From contig JAAHFN010000001.1 of assembly GCA_010672965.1 (NCBI GenBank), forward strand, positions 330,118 to 394,117: a DNA stretch of 64,000 nt. Reading direction: 5' to 3'. Positions 16,647 to 25,487 of the stretch are shown here, in pieces. Both the position numbers and the translations under genes were made by a program. The stretch comes from Oscillatoria sp. SIO1A7 (GTDB lineage: Bacteria; Cyanobacteriota; Cyanobacteriia; Cyanobacteriales; Laspinemataceae). Positions within the stretch are counted from its first letter, which is position 1, and each line of letters starts with the position of its first letter. Under the pieces are notes generated by a model. It was given only the letters and a program-made list of their open reading frames with translations. It had not been told where the DNA came from and ran no database searches.

Positions 16647-18605
16647 ATGGGGTGGATCCAAACCAAGACAGATTGCCTGCGCGATCGCCCGTGGGAACGG
16701 ATAACTAAGGCCATGAACCGATTGCGAAAATTTCTTTTTAAGCGGATTATCCTTGTCCTAACCATTTTATTTTGCCTGGGATTAGGTATAGCCCTTTCGA
16801 GTATGTCTCGCCTATCGTCTAACCTAATTGAATCGCAGGCCCTTCAAAATGCAACCTTATCTGCGAAAGCGGTAAACCAAGCGCGATTTCTCTATAGTGC
16901 TGACGTGGTGAATCGCGTTCGTTCGGTGGAGGGAATTACTGTCACCCACGATTATATGGGTCAAGAAGGGGCCATACCAAATCCGGCCACCTATACCATC
17001 GAACTTGGTTCCCGCCTTACCAGCAAAGAAAGCGGGAGCGTGATTCGTCTCTATAGCGACTATCCTTTTCCCCATCGCCAAAAAGATGGCAAGCCTCAAG
17101 ACAAGTTTGAGCGGGAAGCCCTCGAATACTTAAATAAAAATCCCACAGAGCCATTCTTTCGTCAAGAAACCTTTGGCGGGCGGCCCTCATTTCGATATGC
17201 AGAAGCGGTGGTGATGGAACCGAGCTGCATTGGCTGTCACAATACTCACCCAGAGAGTCCCAAAAGAGACTGGAAAGTGGGGGATGTCAGAGGGATTTTA
17301 CAAATAACTCAGCCTGTGGACGGCTTGATAAAGGAGGCGCGATCGCAGATGAGAGATACATTTATAGCCCTAGGAGGAATATCTCTATTAAGCCTTGCCG
17401 GATTAACATTGGTTTTAGGCAGGCTGCGCAACATTGCCAAAGAACTAGAGATCCGCGTTAGGGAACGCACTTGGGATTTAAATGCGGCCAACCAAGATTT
17501 GGAAAAAAGGAATCAACTCATCAGCCAGATATTCGGTCGCTATCTGAGTGCTGAAGTGGTCGAGACGCTGCTGGAACAACCGGAAAACTTTAAAATTGGC
17601 GGCGATCGCAAGACTATTACCATCCTGACCTCCGATCTCAGAGGCTTTACCGCCTTCTCGGAAAATTTGGCTCCTGAAGAGGTAGTGCGGATTCTCAACT
17701 TATATCTAGAATATATGTCCGATATCATCGGCCAATACCAAGGAACCATTGATAAGTTCATGGGAGATGGGATTTTGGTTCTGTTTGGGGCGCCCACTAC
17801 TCGGGAAGATGACACGGAACGGGCGGTGGCTTGTGCAGTGGCCATGCAATTGGCTCTGGTAAAAGTAAACCAACAAGTTAAGGAATGGGGTTATCAGCCC
17901 TTACAAATGGGCATCGGCATTAACACTGGGGATGTCGTGGTCGGCAATATAGGTTCCGAAAAGCGCACGGACTATAGTGTCGTTGGCAACCAAGTCAATC
18001 TAGCATACCGAATAGAATCTTATACAATAGGCGGTCAAATATTGATTTCAGAATCCACTTTTGAAAAAGTCAAGTCCATAGTAAAAATCGACGACAAGAA
18101 GCAAGTAAAAGCTAAAGGGGTAGTTGGAACAATACCCATATATCAAGTTTGCGGTATTGGCGGGGAATACAACCTCTTTCTGCCCCGAGAAGAAGAAGAG
18201 TTTTTTCCCCTAGCAGAAGCCATACCCCTTCAATACACAATTTTAGAAGGTAAGCATATTGGTGCCGACGTATTCCCTGGCAGTTTAGCTAAACTTTCAC
18301 CCTGGGGAGCCCTCATTTGTTCTGACCAAAGGCGAAAAGAAGACTTGCCTACCGAGCTGAGCAATATCAAGCTCAACTTATTATTCAGTGGCAGTCAGAC
18401 ATACAGCGAAGATATTTATGCCAAAGTTACCTTAACCGAAACAGACGATCGCTATTTTTACATTCGTTTCACCGCACAACCCCCAGATGTAGAGGCAAGA
18501 CTCAACGATATGTACGAGTCTGCAAGCAGTACAAAATCCGATTTATATAAACCGGAGCCCTCGATCTGTAAAAACAGTATGGGGCCTGAGTGCTTAGTGC
18601 TATAA
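16647..18605 (+). CDS. Adenylate cyclase with periplasmic DUF3365 c-haem sensor
   Basis: The 652-aa product has a transmembrane helix (about 33-52), a periplasmic region with the DUF3365 (Tll0287-like) pattern and a CIGCH c-haem site (Cys194, Cys197, His198), and a second helix (about 239-258). A short coiled-coil linker leads to a class III cyclase domain (about 320-500). Metal Asp residues are in TSDLRGF (330) and FMGDG (374); Lys370 and Asp442 occupy the positions that select adenine; Asn451 and Arg455 are the transition-state residues. All catalytic residues are present, so cAMP synthesis is predicted. A C-terminal region (about 515-630) of beta-rich type resembles PilZ only loosely. GAGGAAA lies 8 bases before the ATG at 16647; a second ATG at 16713 is possible. 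The haem could sense redox state, NO or light-driven electron flow (inference). Confidence 0.88.
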   Translation: MGWIQTKTDCLRDRPWERITKAMNRLRKFLFKRIILVLTILFCLGLGIALSSMSRLSSNLIESQALQNATLSAKAVNQARFLYSADVVNRVRSVEGITVTHDYMGQEGAIPNPATYTIELGSRLTSKESGSVIRLYSDYPFPHRQKDGKPQDKFEREALEYLNKNPTEPFFRQETFGGRPSFRYAEAVVMEPSCIGCHNTHPESPKRDWKVGDVRGILQITQPVDGLIKEARSQMRDTFIALGGISLLSLAGLTLVLGRLRNIAKELEIRVRERTWDLNAANQDLEKRNQLISQIFGRYLSAEVVETLLEQPENFKIGGDRKTITILTSDLRGFTAFSENLAPEEVVRILNLYLEYMSDIIGQYQGTIDKFMGDGILVLFGAPTTREDDTERAVACAVAMQLALVKVNQQVKEWGYQPLQMGIGINTGDVVVGNIGSEKRTDYSVVGNQVNLAYRIESYTIGGQILISESTFEKVKSIVKIDDKKQVKAKGVVGTIPIYQVCGIGGEYNLFLPREEEEFFPLAEAIPLQYTILEGKHIGADVFPGSLAKLSPWGALICSDQRRKEDLPTELSNIKLNLLFSGSQTYSEDIYAKVTLTETDDRYFYIRFTAQPPDVEARLNDMYESASSTKSDLYKPEPSICKNSMGPECLVL

Positions 18606-18717
18606 AAATCAATAATGACAGATTATTGCAGATAGTTTAGTTTTTACTTTAATGGTCAAAAGCTCCACAGTCTATAATAATATCAAATCCGGTTAATCGC
18701 CCTAAAATAAGTCCTGC

Positions 18718-18782
18718 GTAGGACGGGCGTCCCGTCTGTCCGCCATACCAGTCCAAGCGGACAGGCGGGACGCCCGTCCTAC
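18718..18782. repeat. Long hairpin repeat (GTAGGACGGGCGTCCC arms), copy 2
   Basis: Arms of about 26 bases (one mismatch) around a short loop, the same family as 4719-4780. The loop differs while the arms are kept, which fits selection for pairing or recent transposition of a dyad. Confidence 0.8.
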
Positions 18783-19047
18783 GGGAGATTACAAATTTTT
18801 CTGTGCGTATTTGATACAAGTTATAGTTGCAAGACCCAAACGTTTTTAGCAGAAAGTGAAGAGGAGGAAATGGTGGAGAAAGTTTTTGCGTTCTCAAACA
18901 TGTGACTCGCCTATCCAGTACCTATTATGAAGTTAATTAGGGATTAATTTGATTATCCATAATACTAGGGAGCGACGCAGCGAAGTAGTTGAGACAAGAA
19001 GCAACTAGCTGAAAGATCGCTTGCTGGTTCCTTATAGTTCTGAAGTA

Positions 19048-19112
19048 ATATCAAATCCGGTTAATTGCCCATGAACCCCTACAAACTGTGACTGTTTAAG
19101 CGGATTTGATAT
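19048..19112. repeat. ATATCAAATCCG-ended short element (family 6), copy 1
   Basis: ATATCAAATCCGGTTAA at the left and TTAAGCGGATTTGATAT at the right. A longer copy lies at 63621-63765, and single ends occur at about 18680, 19732 and 35722. Confidence 0.75.
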
Positions 19113-19305
19113 AAGTTTGGTTTCTCAAACAATACCTTCGTCAAATAGGGGGCCATTCATAAGGTTTGCCGCGAATACTTGTGGTGCCAGACAATCTGTT
19201 GGCCGGGGATGGGGCAATGGCGATCGCTATCTGTAACATTAGGCTATACGACAGTGGAAAAGCTACAGAAGCTGCAGAAAATGCAAAAAATTTTTGCAGC
19301 CAATG

Positions 19306-19334
19306 TTGTTTTTCTCGAAAAACAGTGCTATGAT
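19306..19334 (+). promoter_or_regulatory. Candidate sigma-70 promoter without a gene
   Basis: TTGTTT, 17 bases, TATGAT. The predicted start near 19341 is followed by two hairpins (GCTTCCTTC/GAAGGAGC, and AAAGGGCCGC/GCGCGACCCTTT) and no open frame. It may drive a small RNA running towards, and antisense to, the structured RNA at 19475-19605. Confidence 0.4.
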
Positions 19335-19474
19335 ACTTTTAATGCTTCCTTCCATGAAGGAGCAAAAAAAAGGGCCGCTAAGCGCGACCCTTTGATATGT
19401 AAACGAGCGTCAACCCTAGTAAAGAGGCGTTTTCAATCAAGGAAAAAAAACTTCTCTCTTAACCGGACTGGCAC

Positions 19475-19605
19475 GGAGTAAGCCAATGGACTAGGGAAAG
19501 TCGGACATTGGCTTACTCCAAAGCTAGCCCGGGTGGGAAGATAGCCCACCCAAAAACCCTGCGGCGATCTCACAGCAGATCGCCGCAGGGGGTGGATTTC
19601 CTTGG
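19475..19605 (-). ncRNA. Structured RNA candidate, copy A
   Basis: Read on the minus strand from 19605, the segment begins CCAAGGAAATCCACCC and forms three strong stems. Stem 1 has 14 perfect pairs (19557-19570 with 19577-19590, loop of six). Stem 2 is GGGTGGG with CCCACCC (19531-19537 with 19545-19551). Stem 3 has 13 pairs (19475-19487 with 19507-19519). Blocks TGGGCTATCTTCCC and CACCCGGGCTAGCT are shared with copy B at 45328. No protein gene adjoins it. HEARO/IscB-associated omega-RNA is one possible family, but I could not confirm this from memory. Confidence 0.6.
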
Positions 19606-19870
19606 GAGAAATTCGTCTTTTTTTTAGCACTGGCAGGGAGACCGGGGGACCTTCGGGGCAGGGAGCAGGGGAGCAGGGGAGCAGGAGGAGGCGCCTACGA
19701 GGCCGCCTACGAGGTGTGGGAGGACTAGAAGTAATATCAAATCCGGTTACTCGTTTTCCTCGATCGGATACTCCACGCTGCTTTTGCTGCTCTGCTTATG
19801 CTTGTCTAGCTTGCCAGAAATGTCTGACTGCTTCCGAAAATACTAATTCTTCTATCTTATACATCTCCAT
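19606..19870. other. Gap between structured RNA and methyltransferase pseudogene
   Basis: Holds GGGGAGCAGGG tandem units (about 19660-19690), a GCCTACGAGG duplication, and an ATATCAAATCCGG element end at about 19735. No gene. Confidence 0.6.
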
Positions 19871-20968
19871 CTACTCTCCAAAATCTATTGTAAGTTGAAC
19901 GTTATTAGAACCTTCAAGCCTATCTCTGGCTATATCAAAGTATCGGGGCTCAATTTCGCAACCAATACTGTGACGACCCCAAGATTGGGCAGCCAAGTTC
20001 GTGGTTCCAGTGCCCATAAAAGGATCGATAACAGTATCGCCAACAAACGAAAACATCCGAATTAGGCGCTCGGGAATGGCTAAAGGATATGGAGCGGGAT
20101 GGCGCCTTGTCGATTCTCCGCCGACTTTCCAGATTTGTTGGAAGTAATCCCGGTGGTTTTGTTCGGGAATAACTGACAAAAGCCGCTGAGCTAATGTGGG
20201 CTGGCGGTAGCCTCCCGGTTTTCTCTCTTTGCAGGATATATTCGATATCGTTCTTAATAATTGCATTCGGCTCGTAGGGCTTGCCCAAGAATTGGGTGGA
20301 GCGCTTTGCTTCCAAAGTAATATTGGCAATTTTGTGCCAAACAATAGGAGCGAGATTGTCAAAGCCAATCCGGCGGCAGCGCTCTTGAATGCTGGCATGG
20401 AGAGGGAAAACTAGATGGCGACCGAAGCTGCGGCGGGGCACGCAGACATCGCCTACGACTACAACCAGACGCCCCCCCGGGACTAGAACTCGAAAGATAT
20501 GCTCCCAGACTTTATCCAGTTCGTCGAGAAATGTTTCGTAGTCAGCGATCGCCCCAAGCTGTCCTTCGCGATCTGGATATTTTTTTAGCGTCCAATACGG
20601 TGGTGATGTCACCGCCAAATGGATGCTGCGATCGGGAATCTCCGCCAGATAGCGGCTGTCTCCTTGGAAAAGCTTGTGGCGAACGGGCACTTTTTGTATT
20701 GCTCGCTCCAATCGAGCGATCGCCACCGCGTTCTTGGCGATCGCCGGTATAGCTCTTTGCATATCTTGGCGGGCTAACGACAAAATATAGCACTACCGGT
20801 TAAGGTTAGGACAGTTACAAACGCTCTATTGCAATGATTGCAGGACTTTTGCTGACTGCTGACTGCTGATAGCTGATAGCTTACTGCTATATCGGCGGGA
20901 ATCAAAGCTTCTATATCTGTTTCGGAATTTTCTGCTTGTTCGGGAATATTTACCAAGCTGTCAAACAT
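19871..20968 (-). pseudogene. Beta-class DNA methyltransferase, broken by an inserted element and a frameshift
   Basis: Three reading-frame pieces together make one methyltransferase. The N-terminus (MFDSLVNIPEQAENSETD) begins at 20968. It is cut at 20891 by the 106-bp TATAGCA element. The frame resumes at 20785 and carries motif IV in TSPPYWTLKKYP and PGGRLVVVVGDV. A single extra base near 20217-20230, in an AGAGAGAAAA run, then shifts to the frame with RKPGGYR, the target region and motif I in VIDPFMGTGTTNLAA. Removing the 104-base insertion and one base yields a continuous 330-aa protein. Motif IV before motif I places it in the beta class of N4-cytosine/N6-adenine enzymes. No restriction nuclease gene is nearby. 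Translation could restart at the internal TTG (20783) or ATG (20762), but the frameshift still removes the SAM motif. Confidence 0.85.
20786..20891. mobile_element. TATAGCA-ended MITE (family 1) inside the methyltransferase gene
   Basis: Ends read TATAGCACTACC and GCTTACTGCTATA. The flanking TA is shared. Deleting 104 bases (element plus one TA) joins GCCGATA to TTTTG and restores the methyltransferase frame, reading PADILSLARQD across the junction. This defines the element limits and a TA (or ATAT) target duplication. Confidence 0.88.
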
Positions 20969-21148
20969 TTAATTTATTTTGAGGACAACAAAGAGACGGC
21001 GCTGCCATACAATATAATACCGCCATCTTTGTTTAAAACTAGAGATGGCGGTGTTACTTTCACAAGCTGCGATCGCGATCGCGCTGTTAAGTTTTACTAA
21101 AGCGCCCCCAGATAGCGCCATTACGGGAAGATTGGCCAAAAATTAGGC

Positions 21149-21241
21149 AGGACTTACGCAAATTGTAGAGATCTATGCCTTTATGTAGGGGCGAGAGCGC
21201 GAAATCGCCCCTACCAGATATAGGGTTAATGCGTAAGTCCT
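21149..21241. repeat. AGGACTTACGCA-ended short element (family 5), copy 2
   Basis: Perfect 12-base inverted ends AGGACTTACGCA/TGCGTAAGTCCT around a GTAGGGGCGAG...CCCCTAC core. It ends two bases before the stop codon region of the following pentapeptide gene and may act as its terminator. Confidence 0.8.
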
Positions 21242-21242
21242 G

Positions 21243-22247
21243 TTAGGAATGAATTTCGCCATCTGGCATGGTAGCGCCAGTCAAGATAGCTTCGCTCAAG
21301 TCAGCACCAATCAAAGCCGCATCGCGCAGACTGGCTCCACGCAGGTCTGCACCGCGCAAGCAGGCACCATCCAAATCGGCCCCCCATAGATAAGCTCCTT
21401 GCAGATTGGCTCCTGTCAAATCGGCTCCATTCAATTGAGCCAAGTTAAGATTAGTGCCACTTAGATCTGCCTTCCTCAAATCTGCTTCCCGCAAGTCGGT
21501 TTTCATCAAATTAGCTTGAACAAAAGAACCGCCTCTTAGGTTACTACCATTCAAGTTCGCCTGTTTTAGATTGGCCTCTTGCATATTTACATTGCGCATT
21601 TGAGAATCGCTGAGGTTAGAGCCAGTCAAATTAGAGCTTGGCAATTTAGCGCCGCTCATTTTAACTGCACTTAGATCCATAGTGCTGAAGTCAACTGCCC
21701 CCAAATCCAGCCCATTTAAAAATGCCCCGCTCAGTTTCACTCCATTTAAACTTGCCCCCTTGAGAATAGCACCGCTTAATCGGGCTCCACTGAGATTAGT
21801 CCAGTTCAAATTGGCTCCCGTAAGATTTGCACAACGCAGGTTAATCCCATTCAGGTTGGCACCGCAAAGATTGACATGGGGTAAATTCGCCCGATAAAAG
21901 CTAACCCAATTGAGGATAGCGCCGCTGAGTTTGGCTCCAGCCAGATCCGTATTGGGAAGTTGAGCCCCTCTAAGATTGGCTTTAGTCATATCCGCTTCGA
22001 TAAGTTTGCCCCCTTTGAGCTTGACAAAACTCATATCAGTGCCGTACAGGAAGGCTCCATTTAAATTTGCCTCCAGGAGATAACAGCGACTTAAGTGGGC
22101 TCTGGCTATCGATGCCTCCATCAAGTTGGAACCGGATAGGTTAGCCCGGGTTAGATTGGCTCCGATTAAGTTCGCAGAAACTAGATTAGCTCCTCGGAAA
22201 TCTCTCTCTCCGCTGTTATATCTTTTAAAGATTTCATTTGCATCCAT
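21243..22247 (-). CDS. Pentapeptide-repeat protein
   Basis: The 334-aa product is a helical cap (MDANEIFKRYNSGERDF) followed by about 60 near-continuous A(N/D)LXX pentapeptides to the C-terminus. It has no membrane helix or signal peptide. The fold is predicted to be a right-handed quadrilateral beta-helix about 15 coils long, a soluble rod. Family members include HetL and MfpA-type gyrase mimics, but most cyanobacterial members have no known role. It is monocistronic and divergent from the Tab2 gene, with an AT-rich 170-base spacer. Confidence 0.92.
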   Translation of the reverse strand: MDANEIFKRYNSGERDFRGANLVSANLIGANLTRANLSGSNLMEASIARAHLSRCYLLEANLNGAFLYGTDMSFVKLKGGKLIEADMTKANLRGAQLPNTDLAGAKLSGAILNWVSFYRANLPHVNLCGANLNGINLRCANLTGANLNWTNLSGARLSGAILKGASLNGVKLSGAFLNGLDLGAVDFSTMDLSAVKMSGAKLPSSNLTGSNLSDSQMRNVNMQEANLKQANLNGSNLRGGSFVQANLMKTDLREADLRKADLSGTNLNLAQLNGADLTGANLQGAYLWGADLDGACLRGADLRGASLRDAALIGADLSEAILTGATMPDGEIHS

Positions 22248-22419
22248 ACTGCATCCCTCTCGATTGACTTCAATTAATGCTTAAATTTTACTTGCTATAG
22301 TAAAATACTATATGTTAACAATGTGTTATCTTTATATTGCTAATAAAAACAATTTTTAGGTACGGCAAGGGATGGTACTATGAGACTGAATTTTTCTTGG
22401 GGAAAATAGCGGAAAACTG

Positions 22420-23298
22420 ATGAAAACAACGTGGGAACTAGATTTCTACTCGCGACCAGTTGTGGACGAGAACGGGAAAAAGGTCTGGGAAGTGCTGATT
22501 TGCTCTAGTCCGTTAGATATCCGCTCCGCAGGACCCCAGCTTCGCTTTAGCAAATTCTGTCCGAGTACCAAAGTCAATTCGGCGTGGCTGCGCGAGGCCA
22601 TAGAAGAAGCGATCGCCCAATCGTCGGCCCCTCCAGCTAAAATTCGCTTTTTCCGACGGCAGATGAACAATATGATTGTCAAAACCTGCAAGGATATGGG
22701 AATAGATCCGGTTCCCTCGCGGCGGACAGTTGTCCTTTCAGGGTGGCTGCAAGAGCGCATGGAGCAAGTTTATCCCCAAGAACCGGGCTATCAGCCTTCG
22801 CCTGCTGGGGCCTCTTTGCGCTTTGAGGCACCCATACCGGAACCCCTACCCGATGCCCTAGAAGGGGAGCAATGGGCCTTTGTCAGCCTGTCAGCAGGGG
22901 ACTTTGACGAGATGAACGAATGGGCAATAGATTTTAGCGAAGCTTTCCCAATTATAGGAGAAAATGGTTTAGCACCATCCCTCACCCCTGACGATCGGAT
23001 TCCGGGAGTAATTATTTTTTCCCGCAGAGCCTTGGCCTTAGCTGCCTGGATATCCGGGCTGGATTTGGCTTTCCTGAAAGTAGAAACAGAATCGAACCCG
23101 AGATTGCTCTTGGAGACAGGGGTAAACCAAAGCTGGATTTTGGCTCCGGTTACTGGCTCGCAAACCCTAAAGGAAGCGAAAGGATTTGCCGAGGCCAAGA
23201 AAAAAGCCGAGCAAGTGCATTTTTTAGCAGTACAGTCCGATCCAAGCTCGGAATCTTTTGCGGGATTTTGGCTGCTCAAAGAACTGAATATACAGTAA
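22420..23298 (+). CDS. Tab2/Atab2 family RNA-binding protein
   Basis: The 292-aa product starts MKTTWELDFYSRPV(V)DENGKKVWE, the signature start of the Tab2 (DUF1092) family, and contains RFFRRQMNNMIVKTCKDMGI and PSRRT in the expected positions. The length is the usual size. In Chlamydomonas and Arabidopsis, Tab2/Atab2 binds psaB and other photosystem mRNAs and promotes their translation; cyanobacterial members are thought to act in photosystem I biogenesis. It is cytoplasmic. The gene ends at the left end of a family-1 element. Confidence 0.93.
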   Translation: MKTTWELDFYSRPVVDENGKKVWEVLICSSPLDIRSAGPQLRFSKFCPSTKVNSAWLREAIEEAIAQSSAPPAKIRFFRRQMNNMIVKTCKDMGIDPVPSRRTVVLSGWLQERMEQVYPQEPGYQPSPAGASLRFEAPIPEPLPDALEGEQWAFVSLSAGDFDEMNEWAIDFSEAFPIIGENGLAPSLTPDDRIPGVIIFSRRALALAAWISGLDLAFLKVETESNPRLLLETGVNQSWILAPVTGSQTLKEAKGFAEAKKKAEQVHFLAVQSDPSSESFAGFWLLKELNIQ

Positions 23299-23410
23299 TA
23301 TAGGAGTCAGCTGTCAGCAGTCAGCAGTCAGCTCGAACGTCAAAGTCTTGCCATTTTAAGAGCAAAAGGTGCGTTTTGTAACTGTCCTAATCTTAATCAG
23401 TAGTGCTATA
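23299..23410. mobile_element. TATAGCA-ended MITE (family 1), opposite orientation
   Basis: Left end TATAGGAGTCAGC, right end GTAGTGCTATA, with the shared inner blocks AAAGTCTTGCCA and AACTGTCCTAA. It sits directly after the Tab2 stop codon. Confidence 0.75.
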
Positions 23411-23567
23411 CAGTAAAACAACCTCTAGTAAAAGAATCTGTAGTAAAAGAATTGCCCTGCGCGACTCCCGCAACCAAGTGTTAATTAATCTCGATTAGGT
23501 TTGGCTTCGCGCTTATCGTTTATTTTTTGAGATAGCTTTATTTTAAGCTCAATTTTTGACTAATGTT

Positions 23568-24902
23568 ATGGTGTCTGCTGTGCATTCAGAGGAAGAGCTT
23601 CCCAGAGAAGAGTTCGTAGAACCAGAAAAACTCTTAGAATTAGCAAAACAGTCTGGAGCTGAGGCGGCTGAGGTGTTGAAGTCGCAATCGCGATCGCGCC
23701 CCGTATTTTTTGAAGCCAACCGTCTCAAGGAATTACAAAGTGCCGAATCAGAGGGAACGGCGCTGCGAGTATGGCGAAATGGTCGTCCGGGCATTGCTGT
23801 TGCCTATGGAGCGGCAGCACCGCAAGCTTTAGTGGAGCGGGCTTTGGCTCTGAGCGAACTCAACGAGCCAGAAACTATAGAACTAGCAGGAGCATCTCGA
23901 ACCTCCTACCCCGATGTGGGGGAAGCAGTGGGGGTAGAGCAGTTGGTTCTCTGGGGAAAAGAGGCGATCGCTTCGATTAGAGACCGCTACCCAGAATTGC
24001 TCTGTGCCGTAGAGTTAGACTGCGAGACAGAAACCACCCGCTTGGTCAATTCTCAGGGATTAGATTGTAGCTACCAAGATACAACTCTGAGTTTTTATAT
24101 CTCCGCTGAATGGGTGCGATCGGATGACTTCTTGATGGTGAGCGACGGTCAAATGCAACGGGGATATCTAGAACCGCAGATTGTGGCCAAGCAAATCTTG
24201 CAGCGATTGGATTGGGCAAAAGAAAATATAGAACCCCCCACAGGTCGGGTGCCAATTTTATTTACGGCCAAAGCTGCAGATATGCTCTGGGGCACCCTGC
24301 AAGCGGCGCTCAATGGCAAACGAGTTTTAGAGGGGGCATCGCCCTGGAGCGATCGCTCCGGTCAAAAGGTCACCTCCTCCGCCATAACCATCTCCCAACA
24401 GCCGCATATTGGCCCATTTAGCTGCCCCTTTGACGATGAAGGCACCCCTACTCAGGAAATTGTCTTCATCCAAGACGGAGTATTGCAGCAGTTTTACAGC
24501 TCCCGCGCTACCGCTCGATCGCTGGGAACGCCCCCGACAGGTAATGGCTTTCGCCCTAGTTTGGGCAGCTATCCCGCTCCCGGTTTATATAACTGGCTGA
24601 TTCAGCCGGGAAGCAGGTCTTTACTAGAGCTAATTGCCAGTCTAGAAAATGGCATTGTAGTTGACCAAATGCTGGGGGGCGGTGCGGGTATCTCCGGCGA
24701 TTTCTCGATTAATCTGGATTTGGCATATCGAGTCCTCGACGGCGAAATAGTCGGCAGAGTCAAAGATACAATGGTGGCGGGCAATGCCTACAGCGCTCTG
24801 AAACAGTTAGTAGAACTGGGGGGCGATGCAGAATGGAATGGCTCTTGCTACAGTCCCTCTCTGATTGTAGAAGGATTATCGGTAACCGGCAAAGAACAAT
24901 AA
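23568..24902 (+). CDS. TldD/PmbA family metallopeptidase (TldE-like)
   Basis: The product is about 444 aa from the ATG at 23568 (a TTG at 23556 is also possible). It has the TldD/PmbA layout: N-terminal alpha/beta domain (LLELAKQSGAEAAEVL), VELDCETETTRLVNSQG in the centre and the C-terminal barrel with SFSINLDLAYRV-type and KDTMVAGNAYSAL segments. It lacks the HExxxH zinc site of TldD, so it belongs to the TldE/PmbA side. TldD/TldE heterodimers degrade or mature modified peptides. No tldD gene is in this window. Confidence 0.88.
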   Translation: MVSAVHSEEELPREEFVEPEKLLELAKQSGAEAAEVLKSQSRSRPVFFEANRLKELQSAESEGTALRVWRNGRPGIAVAYGAAAPQALVERALALSELNEPETIELAGASRTSYPDVGEAVGVEQLVLWGKEAIASIRDRYPELLCAVELDCETETTRLVNSQGLDCSYQDTTLSFYISAEWVRSDDFLMVSDGQMQRGYLEPQIVAKQILQRLDWAKENIEPPTGRVPILFTAKAADMLWGTLQAALNGKRVLEGASPWSDRSGQKVTSSAITISQQPHIGPFSCPFDDEGTPTQEIVFIQDGVLQQFYSSRATARSLGTPPTGNGFRPSLGSYPAPGLYNWLIQPGSRSLLELIASLENGIVVDQMLGGGAGISGDFSINLDLAYRVLDGEIVGRVKDTMVAGNAYSALKQLVELGGDAEWNGSCYSPSLIVEGLSVTGKEQ

Positions 24903-25487
24903 ACCTTATGCGCCCCTTTCTTTTTTAAGGAGTTAGGAGGCTTATTTCTCCAGCGCTTATTAGTTTGAGACTTTAACGTTTAGTTAATAAATCAGCCCTG
25001 AGAAGCGCGTTTTTGCATAATTCCTGAACCAAATAGACAGCAGGTGTAGATAGAAAAAATCGATCTAGCAATTCCTTGATTATTTGATATGTTTGAGAAA
25101 CATCATAAACCCGGTTTCTCAAACAATACCTTCGCCATTTTTACCGCCGGCACGATCCCCCCAACCCCCCTTAAAAAGGGGGGCAATCGTCGAACGGGTC
25201 TTAAGCCCCCCATTTTATCGGGGGGTTTGGGGGGATCCGGCATTGGTTAGGGACTTGCGCAAAAATAAAGTACCAGTCCAAAAGACCACTACCGTTCGGG
25301 CTGAGCTTGGTCGTTGCCCCTTGAATTGGTACATTATTAACTTGCAAGTCCCTTAACGATCGGGTATTTGTTGGGTTTCGTTCCCGAGTCGCTCCCTACA
25401 AACAAGGTATTTTTGCGTTTTGGCGAAGGTATTGTCAAAGAAACCGGGTTTCTATAGATGAACTCGTAAAAAAATTGAGCGCCGATT
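24903..25487. other. Intergenic region with GC-rich dyads
   Basis: Contains a CCCCCCAACCCCCC/GGGGGGTTTGGGGGG dyad (25158-25237), a family-2 element (25249-25353) and CGGTTTCTCAAACAATACC repeats (25112 and 25437). No gene. Confidence 0.65.
25249..25353. repeat. AGGGACTTGC-ended short element (family 2), copy 2
   Basis: AGGGACTTGCGCAAAAATAA at the left; TTAACTTGCAAGTCCCT at the right; TTA on both sides. The centre differs from copy 1 while the 25-30 terminal bases are nearly identical. Confidence 0.8.

Larger units (their letters stand above)
18606..19303. other. Repeat-filled intergenic region after the cyclase gene
   Basis: Contains the long hairpin at 18718-18782 and the ATATCAAATCC-ended element at 19048-19112. 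Short frames here cross repeats and are not called. Confidence 0.6.

Noticed and set aside
19179-19481. 100-codon plus-strand frame
   Set aside because: It crosses an orphan promoter, hairpins and part of the structured RNA candidate; residue content is not protein-like.
20774-20968. Independent 64-aa protein upstream of the methyltransferase
   Set aside because: Its first 27 codons fuse in frame to the methyltransferase when the MITE is removed; the rest is translated element.
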